A stretch of 41,639 bases of DNA from Bacillota bacterium (GTDB taxonomy: Bacteria; Bacillota; Clostridia; Lachnospirales; Lachnospiraceae). Where the stretch lies: NCBI GenBank assembly GCA_023386815.1, contig JAEWIZ010000012.1:1-41639 (forward strand), in the 5' to 3' direction. Every line of letters starts with the position of its first letter. Positions within the stretch are counted from its first letter, which is position 1. The notes under the pieces are model-generated. The model was not told the DNA's origin and ran no database searches. It was given only the letters and a program-made list of their open reading frames with translations. Of this stretch, positions 17,424 to 25,401 are shown in pieces. A program made the position numbers and the translations under genes.

Positions 17424-19208
17424 ATGAAGAATTATATTCGTGTGTTGGGCATTGCGCCCTATGAGGGAATGAAAATTCAGATGCTCAATCTGGCGAAAGA
17501 ATATCCCCAGATTGATTTGACCGTCTATGTGGGTGATATGGAGCAGGGTCTCATCATCGCTCGGAATAACTTTCATGGAGATTACGATGTGGTAATATCC
17601 CGTGGTGCTACGGCACAGATGCTGCGCCAGCAGCTCACCATTCCGGTAATCGAAATTGAAATTTCTATGTATGATATTCTCTGTGCTATCAAGCTGGCCA
17701 GCGGGCTTAAAAAAAAGATTACCATGATTTCTTTCGCCGATCTTAGAAACCATGTGCTGCCCCTGTGTGACTTGCTGGAATGCGATATTGATATCCATAC
17801 CGTAGATTCTATTGAGGCGGTAGAGCCGGCCTTACGTAGTCTTCAGGAAAAACAGTGCGAGACTATTCTATGTGATGTGATTGTTAACACTACTGCCCAG
17901 CGGCTAGGAATCAATTCCTTCCTTATTACCTCCGGTATAGACAGTATCCGAAATGCCTTTAACCAGGTATTACTACTATGTGACAGCCAACAATACCTGC
18001 GGGATGAAAACTTGTTTTTTCGAGAGCTTATTCGGGGACAGATCGGACAAACTATTGTCTTTGACAGTCAGGGAAACTTATTTCTGTCGACGCAGGAAGA
18101 TCTAAAACCTGAATTATTGGACATGCTGCGCCACGAGTTATCCCAAGCTTCCCAGGAGGGGGATCAACGAATCAGTCGTTCTCTCAAAGGCATGCGTTAC
18201 TCCATTCGTGTCCGCCAAATTGCCAGCGGTGCATTGCGATATACCGCCTTTTTCTTCGATGAACGAAAATTACCGGTATCCTCAAACCAGGTGGGTATTA
18301 GTTTCTCCGGACGAGCAGAGGCAGAAGCTGCTTACTACAACAGCATTTTTAGCTTTGTAGGTAACCTCCAAGGTTTCCAGCAGGAAATTGACCAAATAGG
18401 CCAAAGCACCGCCCCTGTCATCTTTACAGGCGAGGATGGTACGGGTAAGGAATCTATTGTTAGCATGCTTTACATAAAAGGCCCGCTGCGAAACAACCCC
18501 TTGGTGTCCATTAACTGCAGCCTGCTGAACGACCGCAGTTGGGCATTTCTTATGGAGCATCACAACTCACCTTTAGCAGATGAGGGCAGCACCCTATACT
18601 TTGCAAATGTAGATGTATTATCTCTGGAACGACAATACCAGCTAATCGCTGTGCTGACAGAGATGAATGTGTGCCAGCGAAACCGGGTAATGATTTCCTG
18701 TGTTTGCCAGAGTGACGAATATATATCGAAAGTAGGCGCTCTTTTTCGAGAAAAGCTTTCCTGTCTTTCCTTGTATTTACCACCGCTGCGGCAGCTCTCT
18801 CATCAGATTCCCACTCTGATGAATCTATGTCTGAGTCACATGAACATCAACATGCCCAGGCAGGTTTTAGGTGCAGATCCGGAAGCGCTGTCTCTACTGC
18901 AAAGATATAACTGGCCCCATAATTACACTCAATTTCGTCGGGTAATTGAGGAACTTGCAGTAACGGGTACTAGCCAAATCATTACCGCTGAAAATGTCCG
19001 TCAGGTACTGCGTAAGGAGCGGCACGTTGGTGCATTCTCTTCCCAGGAAGAAAATGCTGCCACCCCTCTGGATCTGAACCGAACCCTTACAGAGATTAAC
19101 CAAGACATTGCCATTTTGGTGGTCAACGAAGCAGAGGGTAACCACACTGCCGCAGCCAAACGCTTGGGAATCAGCCGCACAACCCTCTGGCGACTGTTGC
19201 AAAAGTAA
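17424..19208 (+). CDS. PrpR_N-type regulator with degenerate sigma-54 AAA+ domain and Fis HTH
   Basis: 594 residues from the ATG at 17424, which has GAGGTG just upstream and a promoter at 17361-17389; the open frame to 17250 runs through that promoter. Residues 1-180 are a PrpR_N sensor (begins IRVLGIAPYEGMK, then VVISRGATAQMLRQ). Residues about 310-540 resemble the AAA+ domain of sigma-54 activators: Walker A GEDGTGKE at 336-343 is intact, but GAFTGA is missing and Walker B reads GSTLYFANVD (388-397) with no DE pair. The C-terminus is a Fis-type HTH (NHTAAAKRLGISRTTLWRLL). It probably works with the housekeeping sigma factor as a ligand-controlled repressor or activator, as TyrR does. It controls the divergent acid-sugar operon by context. 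Confidence 0.88.
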   Translation: MKNYIRVLGIAPYEGMKIQMLNLAKEYPQIDLTVYVGDMEQGLIIARNNFHGDYDVVISRGATAQMLRQQLTIPVIEIEISMYDILCAIKLASGLKKKITMISFADLRNHVLPLCDLLECDIDIHTVDSIEAVEPALRSLQEKQCETILCDVIVNTTAQRLGINSFLITSGIDSIRNAFNQVLLLCDSQQYLRDENLFFRELIRGQIGQTIVFDSQGNLFLSTQEDLKPELLDMLRHELSQASQEGDQRISRSLKGMRYSIRVRQIASGALRYTAFFFDERKLPVSSNQVGISFSGRAEAEAAYYNSIFSFVGNLQGFQQEIDQIGQSTAPVIFTGEDGTGKESIVSMLYIKGPLRNNPLVSINCSLLNDRSWAFLMEHHNSPLADEGSTLYFANVDVLSLERQYQLIAVLTEMNVCQRNRVMISCVCQSDEYISKVGALFREKLSCLSLYLPPLRQLSHQIPTLMNLCLSHMNINMPRQVLGADPEALSLLQRYNWPHNYTQFRRVIEELAVTGTSQIITAENVRQVLRKERHVGAFSSQEENAATPLDLNRTLTEINQDIAILVVNEAEGNHTAAAKRLGISRTTLWRLLQK

Positions 19209-19217
19209 TATAAAAAA

Positions 19218-19295
19218 GCTAGTAACTAAATTACTAGCATCTGACCGTAGTCAAAAAGGAGTTAGGGCCATAGCCCTAGCTCCTTATCTTTCTTA
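19218..19295 (+). terminator. Tandem hairpins ending the regulator transcript
   Basis: A first 8-bp hairpin pairs 19218-19225 with 19231-19238. A second, stronger one pairs 19258-19268 with 19273-19283 (11 bp with one G-T, loop CATA) and is followed by TTATCTTTCTTATTT. It starts 10 nt after the regulator stop. The remaining bases to 19436 show no gene. Confidence 0.7.
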
Positions 19296-19436
19296 TTTAA
19301 TATTTGTGTCTGTTGGTTCCAACTCTACAAATAGTTCTCTTTATATTCTAATTTCAAGGAGCATTTCCTGTGATAAATTCATCAGAAATGCTCCCTAAAA
19401 ATGAGTCCGGCGCGTAAGGCAAACCAATACCGCAGC

Positions 19437-21626
19437 TTAGTTCTTCACGGTCACCGGATAAGTCATTAGCTCCTGTCCCTTATAACTTATGGTTATCGAT
19501 TTCTGTCCGGCAGTCGTAAAGGGACGTCCCTGTGTCAGCGTTACTCCCGATGTCGTAAAGGTAAGGTCTTTGTTGAGATTTTTTTCTTTCCCATAAGGAC
19601 CACTTACCACAAGAAGACCCTTGGTGTCAAATTTCTCGCCAACCTTATACTCGGTTTTTTCCGGTTCCTCCAGCAATCGCACCGAATTGCCACATCCCAC
19701 AGCCTCAAACCAGTATATAACCTCTTTGCTGAGACGCTTTATTTGCGCCTTTACAGGTTTCACATTCGCTCTTGTATCGCTGATGCCCGCCCTCTTTTCC
19801 GCAATAGCAAGGAAGTTATTTTTGCTAGACTTATAAGCCTTATCAACCGCAGAACCGGGTTGTGCGCCGTGATACTCCCAATTCCATTCCACGGTTTTCA
19901 TCAGGTGATCTCTAAATTGTCCATAAGTCACTTTTGCAAGAGGGTCAAAATCATTAAGTGATAAAACACCCCAACAGCGCATACGATACACATAAAACCA
20001 ATGTGCGTATCCTAGTGGCATGGCGCCATCTTCTCCGACCGTTGACTGCGTTTTATTGACACTGGGACCTCTCGCACCGTAGCCGAACCTAAACACCCAG
20101 TCGCCACTGTACTCATATATGATGTCTCGCGCAATCGCCAGCACCATGTCCTCCCTAGTGAAATAATTCGGCTGCTTGTTGAATTTCAAAGGCTGATACG
20201 CTTTGAAACCGCCGCCTGCCACGTTTATCCACATAGCGGGACGGATACCGATTTCCACATTGACGTTTTCCTCCTGCACCTCGCCCAAACGGGTAACATA
20301 GAGGGCTTTATTATCGCCTGTTCCGGACGGTGCGGGTGTTCGAAGCCACCAATACCAAGTCGAATAATCCTGATATACGCCCGAATAAGGATTTGATTTC
20401 ACACTATTGATTGCCGAGTATCGCAAGGCAGGTGTTCTGCGATCCGCGTATGCGACACGTGCCTTGTCTTTCCCAAAGTAACGGGCTGCTTCTTCAGCAC
20501 TCAACAAAAAGATCTTGTCTTTGGTATCGGTTCCGAATGTATTGCTATACTTGGGATTTATGTTATTCACAAGGGTGGTGGATACGATACGCCCTTTCTC
20601 GCTTTTGCTAAAGGTTTTATTATAGAAATCTCCGTTTAAGTAGGCGCGCAGGGAACTGTCTGCCCAGGCGTTCGAGCGGGAGGTCTTCTGAAATTCCTTG
20701 GTATCCAGTATCAACTCGCTCAACACTAGGGCTTTCCCTTTCTGCACATCGAGTACGCGCCAATTCATACCACCCATTTTTATCACCTTGCCTACCGGCG
20801 CAGCGGTGGAAGGTTTCGGCGCAATCACTAACTTGCCGCCCTTCAGTCCTTTCGCCTCCCCCCAAGCGGGCGGTGCCGCTGCCACGTCGAAGGTTATGCG
20901 GTAGGTGCCTGGCGCCTTAGGTAGGACAGGTGAGCCGTCGTATAAAACCGTGACTGCGCCGGGAGACTTGATCGAATCTGTCTCAATCTTTACCGGAGTA
21001 ACCGAACCTTGCGTCTGCGTCAGATTTGCAAAGGAATAATCCTCAGCAACCGGAGTTTTGACGGACGCCGCTACCGGTTCAAACCGAAACTTTCCGTGTG
21101 TTGGAGCGTCCGTACCGGAATGTGACCACAGTATAATTTTGGTTCTCGGCTCATTTTTTTGCCCGGAAGCATTGGCAACCATTTTTTCATCGGTCGGAGG
21201 GCGCAAGCTGAAAACAAGATCAGTTTTGCTTTCGGAATTGATGTTCCAAAGATAAGGACTATCCACCGACTTTAGGGCTGTGCCATTTTTTATGGAATCC
21301 TCGATTCCCACATAGCTATAGCCCGTGGAGCTGTACGGATTCTCAATCCTCAAGGTTATCTGATTGTTCCCCTTGTTTTCCACATAAAAGGTCTTACGAG
21401 TTGCATCAGGAAAACTCAATTGCACATTGCGCAGCGACGGATAGGTGTCAACCGTGACATAGGCTCCTGACAAGCAGTAGATATTATACCCGCCATCCGC
21501 AAGTTGGACGCGTTCTGATTCCGCTGTATCCGTGCTGGCCAGATCACTAGCGGCGGAAGCCGCTTGCGGCAGCAAAAACAGTGCCATACACAGGATAAGC
21601 AAAATGCCTTTAAATCGTTTTTTCAT
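19437..21626 (-). CDS. Secreted protein with DUF6273 and bacterial Ig-like domains
   Basis: 729 residues from the ATG at 21626 (AAGGAGGAAG upstream; the frame to 21665 lacks a site). Residues 1-28 are a signal peptide ending AASAA. Residues about 85-155 and 185-260 are beta-rich. Residues about 275-470 form a DUF6273 domain: MGGMNWRVLDVQKGKALVLS, SSLRAYLNGDFYNKTFS, FLLSAEEAARYF, WWLRTPAPSGTG and GIRPAMWINV. This domain has the formylglycine-enzyme/C-type-lectin-like look seen in many clostridial surface proteins. The last 75 residues are an Ig-like (Big_3/4) domain (TEYKVGEKFDTKGLLV, ISYKGQELMTYPVTV). No LPXTG sorting signal was seen. Function unknown. It lies alone, convergent with the regulator gene. 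Confidence 0.82.
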   Translation of the reverse strand: MKKRFKGILLILCMALFLLPQAASAASDLASTDTAESERVQLADGGYNIYCLSGAYVTVDTYPSLRNVQLSFPDATRKTFYVENKGNNQITLRIENPYSSTGYSYVGIEDSIKNGTALKSVDSPYLWNINSESKTDLVFSLRPPTDEKMVANASGQKNEPRTKIILWSHSGTDAPTHGKFRFEPVAASVKTPVAEDYSFANLTQTQGSVTPVKIETDSIKSPGAVTVLYDGSPVLPKAPGTYRITFDVAAAPPAWGEAKGLKGGKLVIAPKPSTAAPVGKVIKMGGMNWRVLDVQKGKALVLSELILDTKEFQKTSRSNAWADSSLRAYLNGDFYNKTFSKSEKGRIVSTTLVNNINPKYSNTFGTDTKDKIFLLSAEEAARYFGKDKARVAYADRRTPALRYSAINSVKSNPYSGVYQDYSTWYWWLRTPAPSGTGDNKALYVTRLGEVQEENVNVEIGIRPAMWINVAGGGFKAYQPLKFNKQPNYFTREDMVLAIARDIIYEYSGDWVFRFGYGARGPSVNKTQSTVGEDGAMPLGYAHWFYVYRMRCWGVLSLNDFDPLAKVTYGQFRDHLMKTVEWNWEYHGAQPGSAVDKAYKSSKNNFLAIAEKRAGISDTRANVKPVKAQIKRLSKEVIYWFEAVGCGNSVRLLEEPEKTEYKVGEKFDTKGLLVVSGPYGKEKNLNKDLTFTTSGVTLTQGRPFTTAGQKSITISYKGQELMTYPVTVKN

Positions 21627-21699
21627 AATGTTCTTCCTCCTTCTTTTTAACATACCTACCCACAATCTACCATAAATTTCTTTTTAAAACTGCCAGTTG

Positions 21700-21731
21700 C
21701 ATGAAACATGATTTTTTCGACATGAAACATG
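21700..21731. promoter_or_regulatory. Pair of CATGAAACATG boxes upstream of the DUF6273 protein
   Basis: CATGAAACATG occurs at 21700-21710 and 21721-21731, 21 bp apart, which is two helical turns. Each is a short palindrome (CATG-AAA-CATG) and contains the TGAAACA half-site of the acid-sugar operators. They lie 74-105 bp before the start of the secreted protein. A regulatory role is inferred from the spacing. Confidence 0.4.
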
Positions 21732-21739
21732 CTTTTAGA

Positions 21740-21852
21740 GCGCGTGATTGACATCCTCGGTTGACATCCTCCGGTAGTTCATCAAAGCTTTTTCCCTTTG
21801 GCAATACCCTTCTTATGAATTCATGCCCTACCTGATTAGCGTGGTTAGCATT
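21740..21852 (-). pseudogene. IS30-like transposase fragment
   Basis: An open stretch of about 37 codons without a start reads NANHANQVGHEFIRRVLPKG followed by KSFDELPEDVNR. The pattern (E)N.N....IRR.LPKG..F matches the conserved C-terminal catalytic region of IS30-family transposases. Nothing else of the element was found and the reading is broken on both sides, so it is a decayed remnant. It contains a repeat of TTGACATCCTC on the plus strand. The family call rests on this one motif. Confidence 0.4.
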
Positions 21853-21878
21853 CCTTTTTAAAGCTGTCTGTCAATAAA

Positions 21879-21927
21879 AAAGGAACAAAAGCTGCCCGCA
21901 TACTAACTGACAGATTTGTTCCTTTTT
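21879..21927 (-). terminator. Hairpin after the recombinase operon
   Basis: The arms AAAAAGGAACAAA and TTTGTTCCTTTTT pair around a 25-nt loop, and the outer runs of A and T make it a terminator in either direction. It follows the small Cys-rich gene that ends at 21985. Confidence 0.55.
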
Positions 21928-21984
21928 GGTTAAGAATTCTTTATTTCAAACATTTTAAAAATACCATAACAATTTCAGCGTTTT

Positions 21985-22155
21985 TTATTCTGCAACAGGA
22001 CTACACTCTCCACATGTGTCGTCTTGGCAAAAAGAACAATTTTCGGTTAACTCGTCCTGCTGATAAGAACACATTTGAGCAGACTCTCCTACGTGATCAT
22101 TATCAACAGAACTTTTGCTATATTCATTATCCACTAAGTAATCGTGTTTGTTCAT
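21985..22155 (-). CDS. 56-aa acidic Cys-rich protein (CxxC-x4-CxxC) downstream of recombinase
   Basis: The ATG at 22155 (AGGATG upstream) starts 46 nt after the recombinase stop. It ends with a tight CSFC-QDDT-CGEC arrangement at residues 40-51, which could bind one zinc ion; a fifth Cys is at 29. The chain is strongly acidic. A similar 53-aa gene sits in the same place behind the second recombinase (27065-27226), sharing the LVD/LLD start, an MC at 28-29 and QDD/QDE. The conserved position suggests a recombinase accessory protein, possibly a directionality factor, but that is speculation. Confidence 0.55.
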   Translation of the reverse strand: MNKHDYLVDNEYSKSSVDNDHVGESAQMCSYQQDELTENCSFCQDDTCGECSPVAE

Positions 22156-22201
22156 TTCAAACATCCTTTCTACTTGGTGAATTACATATTATCGGTTGTT
22201 A

Positions 22202-23884
22202 TCAACCTGTCTTCTTACGAAGATTTAGATATCGGTTCTTTGCATCAGGTACCGTTCTATTATCTATTCCTCTTAACACAAAGGTTAATTTATAAGGATC
22301 AGAACTGCCATCTGCATTTGTTTCACCTACGATGACTTTTTCAACAATACTCTCAAAGACCACTCGGTCAAACTTCTTAATTCCTTCTGCTTCATTTAAT
22401 AGAATACGAATATCCCTCATTCTTTTTCCAACGTCTCTTTGAGCATTAACATTAGAAGCATAAAGGCTTCGTTCTTCTTTTTCTTGCTTAATCTTACGAG
22501 TAATATCATCATATTTTTCATCATAAGCATCCTTAGTAATTTTATCATCCAGTAACATGTCGGTCAATTTCTTTCTCTTTGACTCTAATGCACTGAGTGA
22601 CTTTTCAATCCTACTAAGCTTTGCTGCACTTTCATCGTTGCAAATGGTCTCCTCTACCGACTTAAGTACCGATTCAAGTACATCATCAAAGTTATCAGCA
22701 AGCAGATTAAACATTTCTAAAAATGCATTCTCGATAATTACTTCATCCATCGACTTACTATTTGGACACTTATCAATACCGCTCTTAGTGGATGTAGTAC
22801 ATTTCCATACTGGTTTCTTATTATGTGTATCCTGATGATGTGAACGTCTGGAAAAGTATTTCCCGCAAAATCCACATTGACACATACTACTGAACGCAAA
22901 TTTACGAGTGGCTTTCATTCGAGTACCATCTACTACCGTATTATTAATACGATATCTTTCCTCTCGAATTTCCTTCGCCTTATCCCAAATCTCTGCTGAA
23001 ACAATAGGATCATGGTGATTTTTCAAGTAATACTGTTCTTCCTCACCCATATTTTCCAAACGTCTCTTTGAAATCGGATCTACGGTAAATGACTTGCCAA
23101 GTAATAGGTCTCCCTTGTACTTTTCATTCTTAATTATTCCTAGCACACCAGAATCTGACCACTTTACAATACCCCTTTTGTTCTTCTTTCCAAGCTTTTC
23201 AAGTTGCCTTGATATGGTGTAAGCTCCATACCCTTGAACATACTGATCAAAGATATAGCGAACCACTTCCGCCTCTTCTTCATTCACGGTAATTGATTTA
23301 TCTTCGGGATGATAGTCATATCCGAGACAACCATTAAATCCCATCAATTCGCCACGTTTCATCTTCATCTTTATACCCATCTTAACATTAGCTGATAAAG
23401 ACTCAACTTCATTCTGTGCCAGAGTACTTAATAATGCCAGTGCCATTTCACTTTCCATAGAAAGAGTGTTTATATTTTCTTTCTCGAAAATAATAGCTAC
23501 ACCCTTTTCCTTTAGAAGTCTCACATACTGAAGTGTGTCTACCAGGTTACGAGAAAAACGTGAAATTGACTTCGTAAGAACAACATCAATAAGCCCATTC
23601 ATACAATCATCGATCATATTAAGGAATCCATCTCGCTTTGCAGTCTTTGTACCAGTAATGGCTTCATCAGCATAGATACCGACCATTGCCCAGTCCTTAT
23701 TCTTTGATATTTTCTCTTCATAATATGATTTTTGTGACTGAAAGCTCTGCAACTGCTCCTCTCCGTCAGTACTTACCCTGACATAAGCAGCAACCCTCTT
23801 TCTATCAAATGTTACGCCAGAACCAATGATATTTCTTCTTCTGTTTACAGTTCCTTCGCTTGCCTTTATTACTTCAACTTCCAT
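22202..23884 (-). CDS. Large serine recombinase (resolvase/integrase type)
   Basis: 560 residues, complete. The catalytic domain is residues about 30-170: catalytic S38 in YVRVSTDGEEQ, then TKSISRFSRNLVDTLQYVRLLKEKG. The Recombinase domain is about 195-310 (GYDYHPEDKSITVNEEEAEVVRYIF). A zinc ribbon follows (CQCGFCGKYFSRR to CPNSK, about 325-375), then a coiled coil (about 410-475) and a short C-terminal domain. ATG at 23884 has AAGGAGGAG upstream. It is about 70 percent similar by eye to the truncated copy at 27266-28660. It would integrate or excise a mobile element or invert DNA; the intact catalytic residues suggest it is active. Confidence 0.92.
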   Translation of the reverse strand: MEVEVIKASEGTVNRRRNIIGSGVTFDRKRVAAYVRVSTDGEEQLQSFQSQKSYYEEKISKNKDWAMVGIYADEAITGTKTAKRDGFLNMIDDCMNGLIDVVLTKSISRFSRNLVDTLQYVRLLKEKGVAIIFEKENINTLSMESEMALALLSTLAQNEVESLSANVKMGIKMKMKRGELMGFNGCLGYDYHPEDKSITVNEEEAEVVRYIFDQYVQGYGAYTISRQLEKLGKKNKRGIVKWSDSGVLGIIKNEKYKGDLLLGKSFTVDPISKRRLENMGEEEQYYLKNHHDPIVSAEIWDKAKEIREERYRINNTVVDGTRMKATRKFAFSSMCQCGFCGKYFSRRSHHQDTHNKKPVWKCTTSTKSGIDKCPNSKSMDEVIIENAFLEMFNLLADNFDDVLESVLKSVEETICNDESAAKLSRIEKSLSALESKRKKLTDMLLDDKITKDAYDEKYDDITRKIKQEKEERSLYASNVNAQRDVGKRMRDIRILLNEAEGIKKFDRVVFESIVEKVIVGETNADGSSDPYKLTFVLRGIDNRTVPDAKNRYLNLRKKTG

Positions 23885-23910
23885 ATTAACTCCTCCTTCC
23901 TTGAAGTATG

Positions 23911-23950
23911 GTAAAACCAGAAAATTGTATTTCCTTGTTTCTGGCTTTAC
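23911..23950. repeat. Inverted repeat upstream of the serine recombinase
   Basis: GTAAAACCAGAAA (23911-23923) and TTTCTGGCTTTAC (23938-23950) form 13-bp arms with a single mismatch around 14 bp. It starts 27 bp before the recombinase ATG. It could be an operator, or part of the att site of the element since serine integrases recognise imperfect palindromes near their gene. Confidence 0.45.
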
Positions 23951-23982
23951 TATACATCAAGACCAAAATATTAACGAACATA

Positions 23983-24023
23983 TAAAGAAGGCAAACCAAA
24001 AATTTTTCAGCTTGCCTTCTTTA
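23983..24023 (-). terminator. Terminator between the toxin operon and recombinase
   Basis: TAAAGAAGGCAA (23983-23994) pairs with TTGCCTTCTTTA (24012-24023), a 12-bp perfect stem with 17-nt loop. It lies just after the stop of the 46-aa gene, so the recombinase gene probably has its own promoter. Confidence 0.6.
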
Positions 24024-24026
24024 CAC

Positions 24027-24167
24027 TTAATTATTCAAAAAACTTACTACATTGTAATCCATCATAATGTGATTCTTGGTGATGCCGTATTCTTCTTCAC
24101 TGATTAGACCAGCATGAAATATCATACCAAGAACAGCCAGTTTCTTCGCTAACTCCAGATTCTTCAT
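24027..24167 (-). CDS. 46-aa SHOCT-like small protein
   Basis: The ATG at 24167 has GAGGTCAGG upstream, overlapping the stop of the MazF gene (9-nt gap), so it is translated in the same operon. The sequence KNLELAKKLAVLGMIFHAGL then ISEEEYGITK has the leucine-rich helix plus I(S/T)EEE(Y/F) pattern of SHOCT domains. Such short domains follow recombinases and toxins in many Firmicute mobile elements. Function is unknown. Confidence 0.6.
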   Translation of the reverse strand: MKNLELAKKLAVLGMIFHAGLISEEEYGITKNHIMMDYNVVSFLNN

Positions 24168-24176
24168 CCTGACCTC

Positions 24177-24701
24177 CTAACAAATACCGACTGCCGCTGC
24201 CAATGCCTTGTCCAATTTTTCCATCAATCTCACGTCGGTTATCATTCCAATCTTTCTTCTTACCTGTGTACGATCTACACAGCGGATTTGTTCACCTAAT
24301 GCCATTCCACTGTCTGTAAGACCTTCACAGTCGCCTTTGTCAATGAACAGATGGCACTCCATATCTATAAATTTAAAATGCTTAGTCATGGGTATTGTTA
24401 GTAGAATAGGACTTTTTGAGCAATAGTCCGTTGGACTAATTACGATTGCCGGTCTTGTTTCGCAGGTGAGACAATGTTCATAATCGTTTCCAAAATCCAC
24501 AAGTACGATATCATATCTGTGATAATACGGCATCTTCATCGCTCTCTCGACATTATCTGGCGTACCACTACCATAAGGTGACCTACCATCCTCCACGATT
24601 ACCACATCCGGTTGACTAATTCTTACTTTTTCAGTTCTCTTAGGATAATTTGATTGAGTATTATTATAATAACCATTTCTATTGTTCTCTGTAATTCTCA
24701 T
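24177..24701 (-). CDS. MazF/PemK-family endoribonuclease toxin with N-terminal extension
   Basis: 174 residues, where typical MazF proteins have about 110-120. The core lies at about 50-170: YHRYDIVLVDFG (the conserved G-[DE]-hydrophobic start strand), CETRPAIVISP, ILLTIPMTK, SGMALGEQIRCVDRTQVRRKIG. These are the conserved beta-barrel motifs with the catalytic Arg and Thr/Ser regions. The first 50 residues are polar and low-complexity (MRITENNRNGYYNN). The start has GGAGG 9 nt upstream and overlaps the previous small gene by 23 nt. It should cut mRNA at short motifs unless blocked by an antitoxin. No MazE-like antitoxin is recognisable next to it; the two upstream genes are the candidates. 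Confidence 0.85.
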   Translation of the reverse strand: MRITENNRNGYYNNTQSNYPKRTEKVRISQPDVVIVEDGRSPYGSGTPDNVERAMKMPYYHRYDIVLVDFGNDYEHCLTCETRPAIVISPTDYCSKSPILLTIPMTKHFKFIDMECHLFIDKGDCEGLTDSGMALGEQIRCVDRTQVRRKIGMITDVRLMEKLDKALAAAVGIC

Positions 24702-24828
24702 TTGTTGAATCCTCCAATTCTTTTATACATTCGATTGCCTCCTGCTCTGTAGGAAAAGCAACATCAATTTTGTCTTTGTTAAGAAGTACTGTACCGAATG
24801 ACAGTATTACAAGTTTTTGTTTTAGCAC
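24679..24828 (-). CDS. 49-aa protein coupled to MazF, candidate antitoxin
   Basis: A GTG at 24828 overlaps the stop codon region of the upstream gene, and the frame ends inside the start of the MazF gene (23-nt overlap). Both overlaps indicate translational coupling. The protein is KQKLVILSFGTVLLNKDKID then VAFPTEQEAIECIKELED: a short beta-hairpin and an acidic helix. It has no recognisable AbrB or RHH domain. Start choice is uncertain; an ATG at 24870 would overlap the upstream gene by 49 nt. Confidence 0.5.
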   Translation of the reverse strand: MLKQKLVILSFGTVLLNKDKIDVAFPTEQEAIECIKELEDSTNENYREQ

Positions 24829-25172
24829 CCTGCTGCACCATCCCAAGTTACTGATTCTACTGCTTTCCATCCCAGTTCTTTCACATTTATGGATATTCCA
24901 TTGCGTTTTGCTTCTAATAAAATGTCATTTTGGATTTCTGATTCAACCGCTAAGTCTGACATTCTTCTTATTAATAGAGTAGTTATTGACGTATTCTTCA
25001 TATACCACTTCAATAACGCTAGACCATTATCGACTTTAAGCAAAGTATCTGTAACGCCGATGCCCATTTCTCTTGCATCTTTTTCAAGTTCGTCAGCAAG
25101 TTGCTCATCATCTTTTCCTATGTAGATAAGTCCATGCACTTCCTTTATTTGTTGATTTATTACTGAGTACAT
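24822..25172 (-). CDS. Degenerate resolvase-like protein upstream of MazF
   Basis: 116 residues; ATG at 25172 with GGAGGAAAT upstream. The order of elements follows the catalytic fold of serine recombinases: a first strand LIYIGKDDEQLADELEKDA in the place of YVRVSTDEQ...Q, and later ITTLLIRRMSDLAVESEI in the place of the TLLVYRLDRLSRS helix. The catalytic Ser is not there (GKDDEQ instead of VSTDEQ), and only part of the Arg motif is kept, so it should not cut DNA. It lacks the zinc ribbon and C-terminal domains. It may be a DNA-binding antitoxin/regulator built on a dead recombinase fold, or a remnant. Fold assignment is by eye. Confidence 0.5.
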   Translation of the reverse strand: MYSVINQQIKEVHGLIYIGKDDEQLADELEKDAREMGIGVTDTLLKVDNGLALLKWYMKNTSITTLLIRRMSDLAVESEIQNDILLEAKRNGISINVKELGWKAVESVTWDGAAGC

Positions 25173-25190
25173 ATTTCCTCCAATCGGCCA

Positions 25191-25206
25191 GTGGGATTAA
25201 TCCCAC
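25191..25206. promoter_or_regulatory. Perfect palindrome in front of the toxin operon
   Basis: GTGGGATTAATCCCAC is a 16-bp perfect palindrome 18 bp upstream of the first ATG of the operon. Autoregulated toxin-antitoxin operons usually carry such an operator here. It could also form a small hairpin in the leader. Confidence 0.5.
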
Positions 25207-25239
25207 CAGCAATGATAATCTTGATTTGTTCTTTTATTA

Positions 25240-25293
25240 CTACTCTTTCTCATAATCAGCCATACCAGGTTTGTCAACTTTTGTTCTTTCCAT
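25240..25293 (-). CDS. Possible 17-aa leader peptide
   Basis: An ATG at 25293 with AAAAGGAGAATT upstream opens a frame of 17 codons (MERTKVDKPGMADYEKE) ending 33 nt before the palindrome of the toxin operon. The ribosome binding site is as good as that of real genes. The sequence is charged and resembles nothing I know. It may be a leader or the remains of a longer gene. Confidence 0.3.
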   Translation of the reverse strand: MERTKVDKPGMADYEKE

Positions 25294-25350
25294 AAATAAT
25301 TCTCCTTTTAAAATAGATTAATAGTATCTTTGAGTTGATTCGCGCGATTA

Positions 25351-25401
25351 TCTTCTCAAATAAAAGTTCAAATAATGCATTCAAACTTTTATTTGAGAAG
25401 A
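25351..25401. repeat. 18-bp perfect inverted repeat
   Basis: 25351-25368 and 25384-25401 are perfectly complementary 18-bp arms around a 15-nt AT-rich loop. The arms are AT-rich and are not followed by a U tract in either direction, so a terminator is not the best reading. The end of a lost insertion element or a cruciform protein site are alternatives. Confidence 0.7.

Noticed and set aside
21752..21778. IS200/IS605 end because of the repeated TTGACATCCTC
   Set aside because: The same bases lie in the frame of the IS30-like transposase fragment, and no TnpA or TnpB sequence is present.
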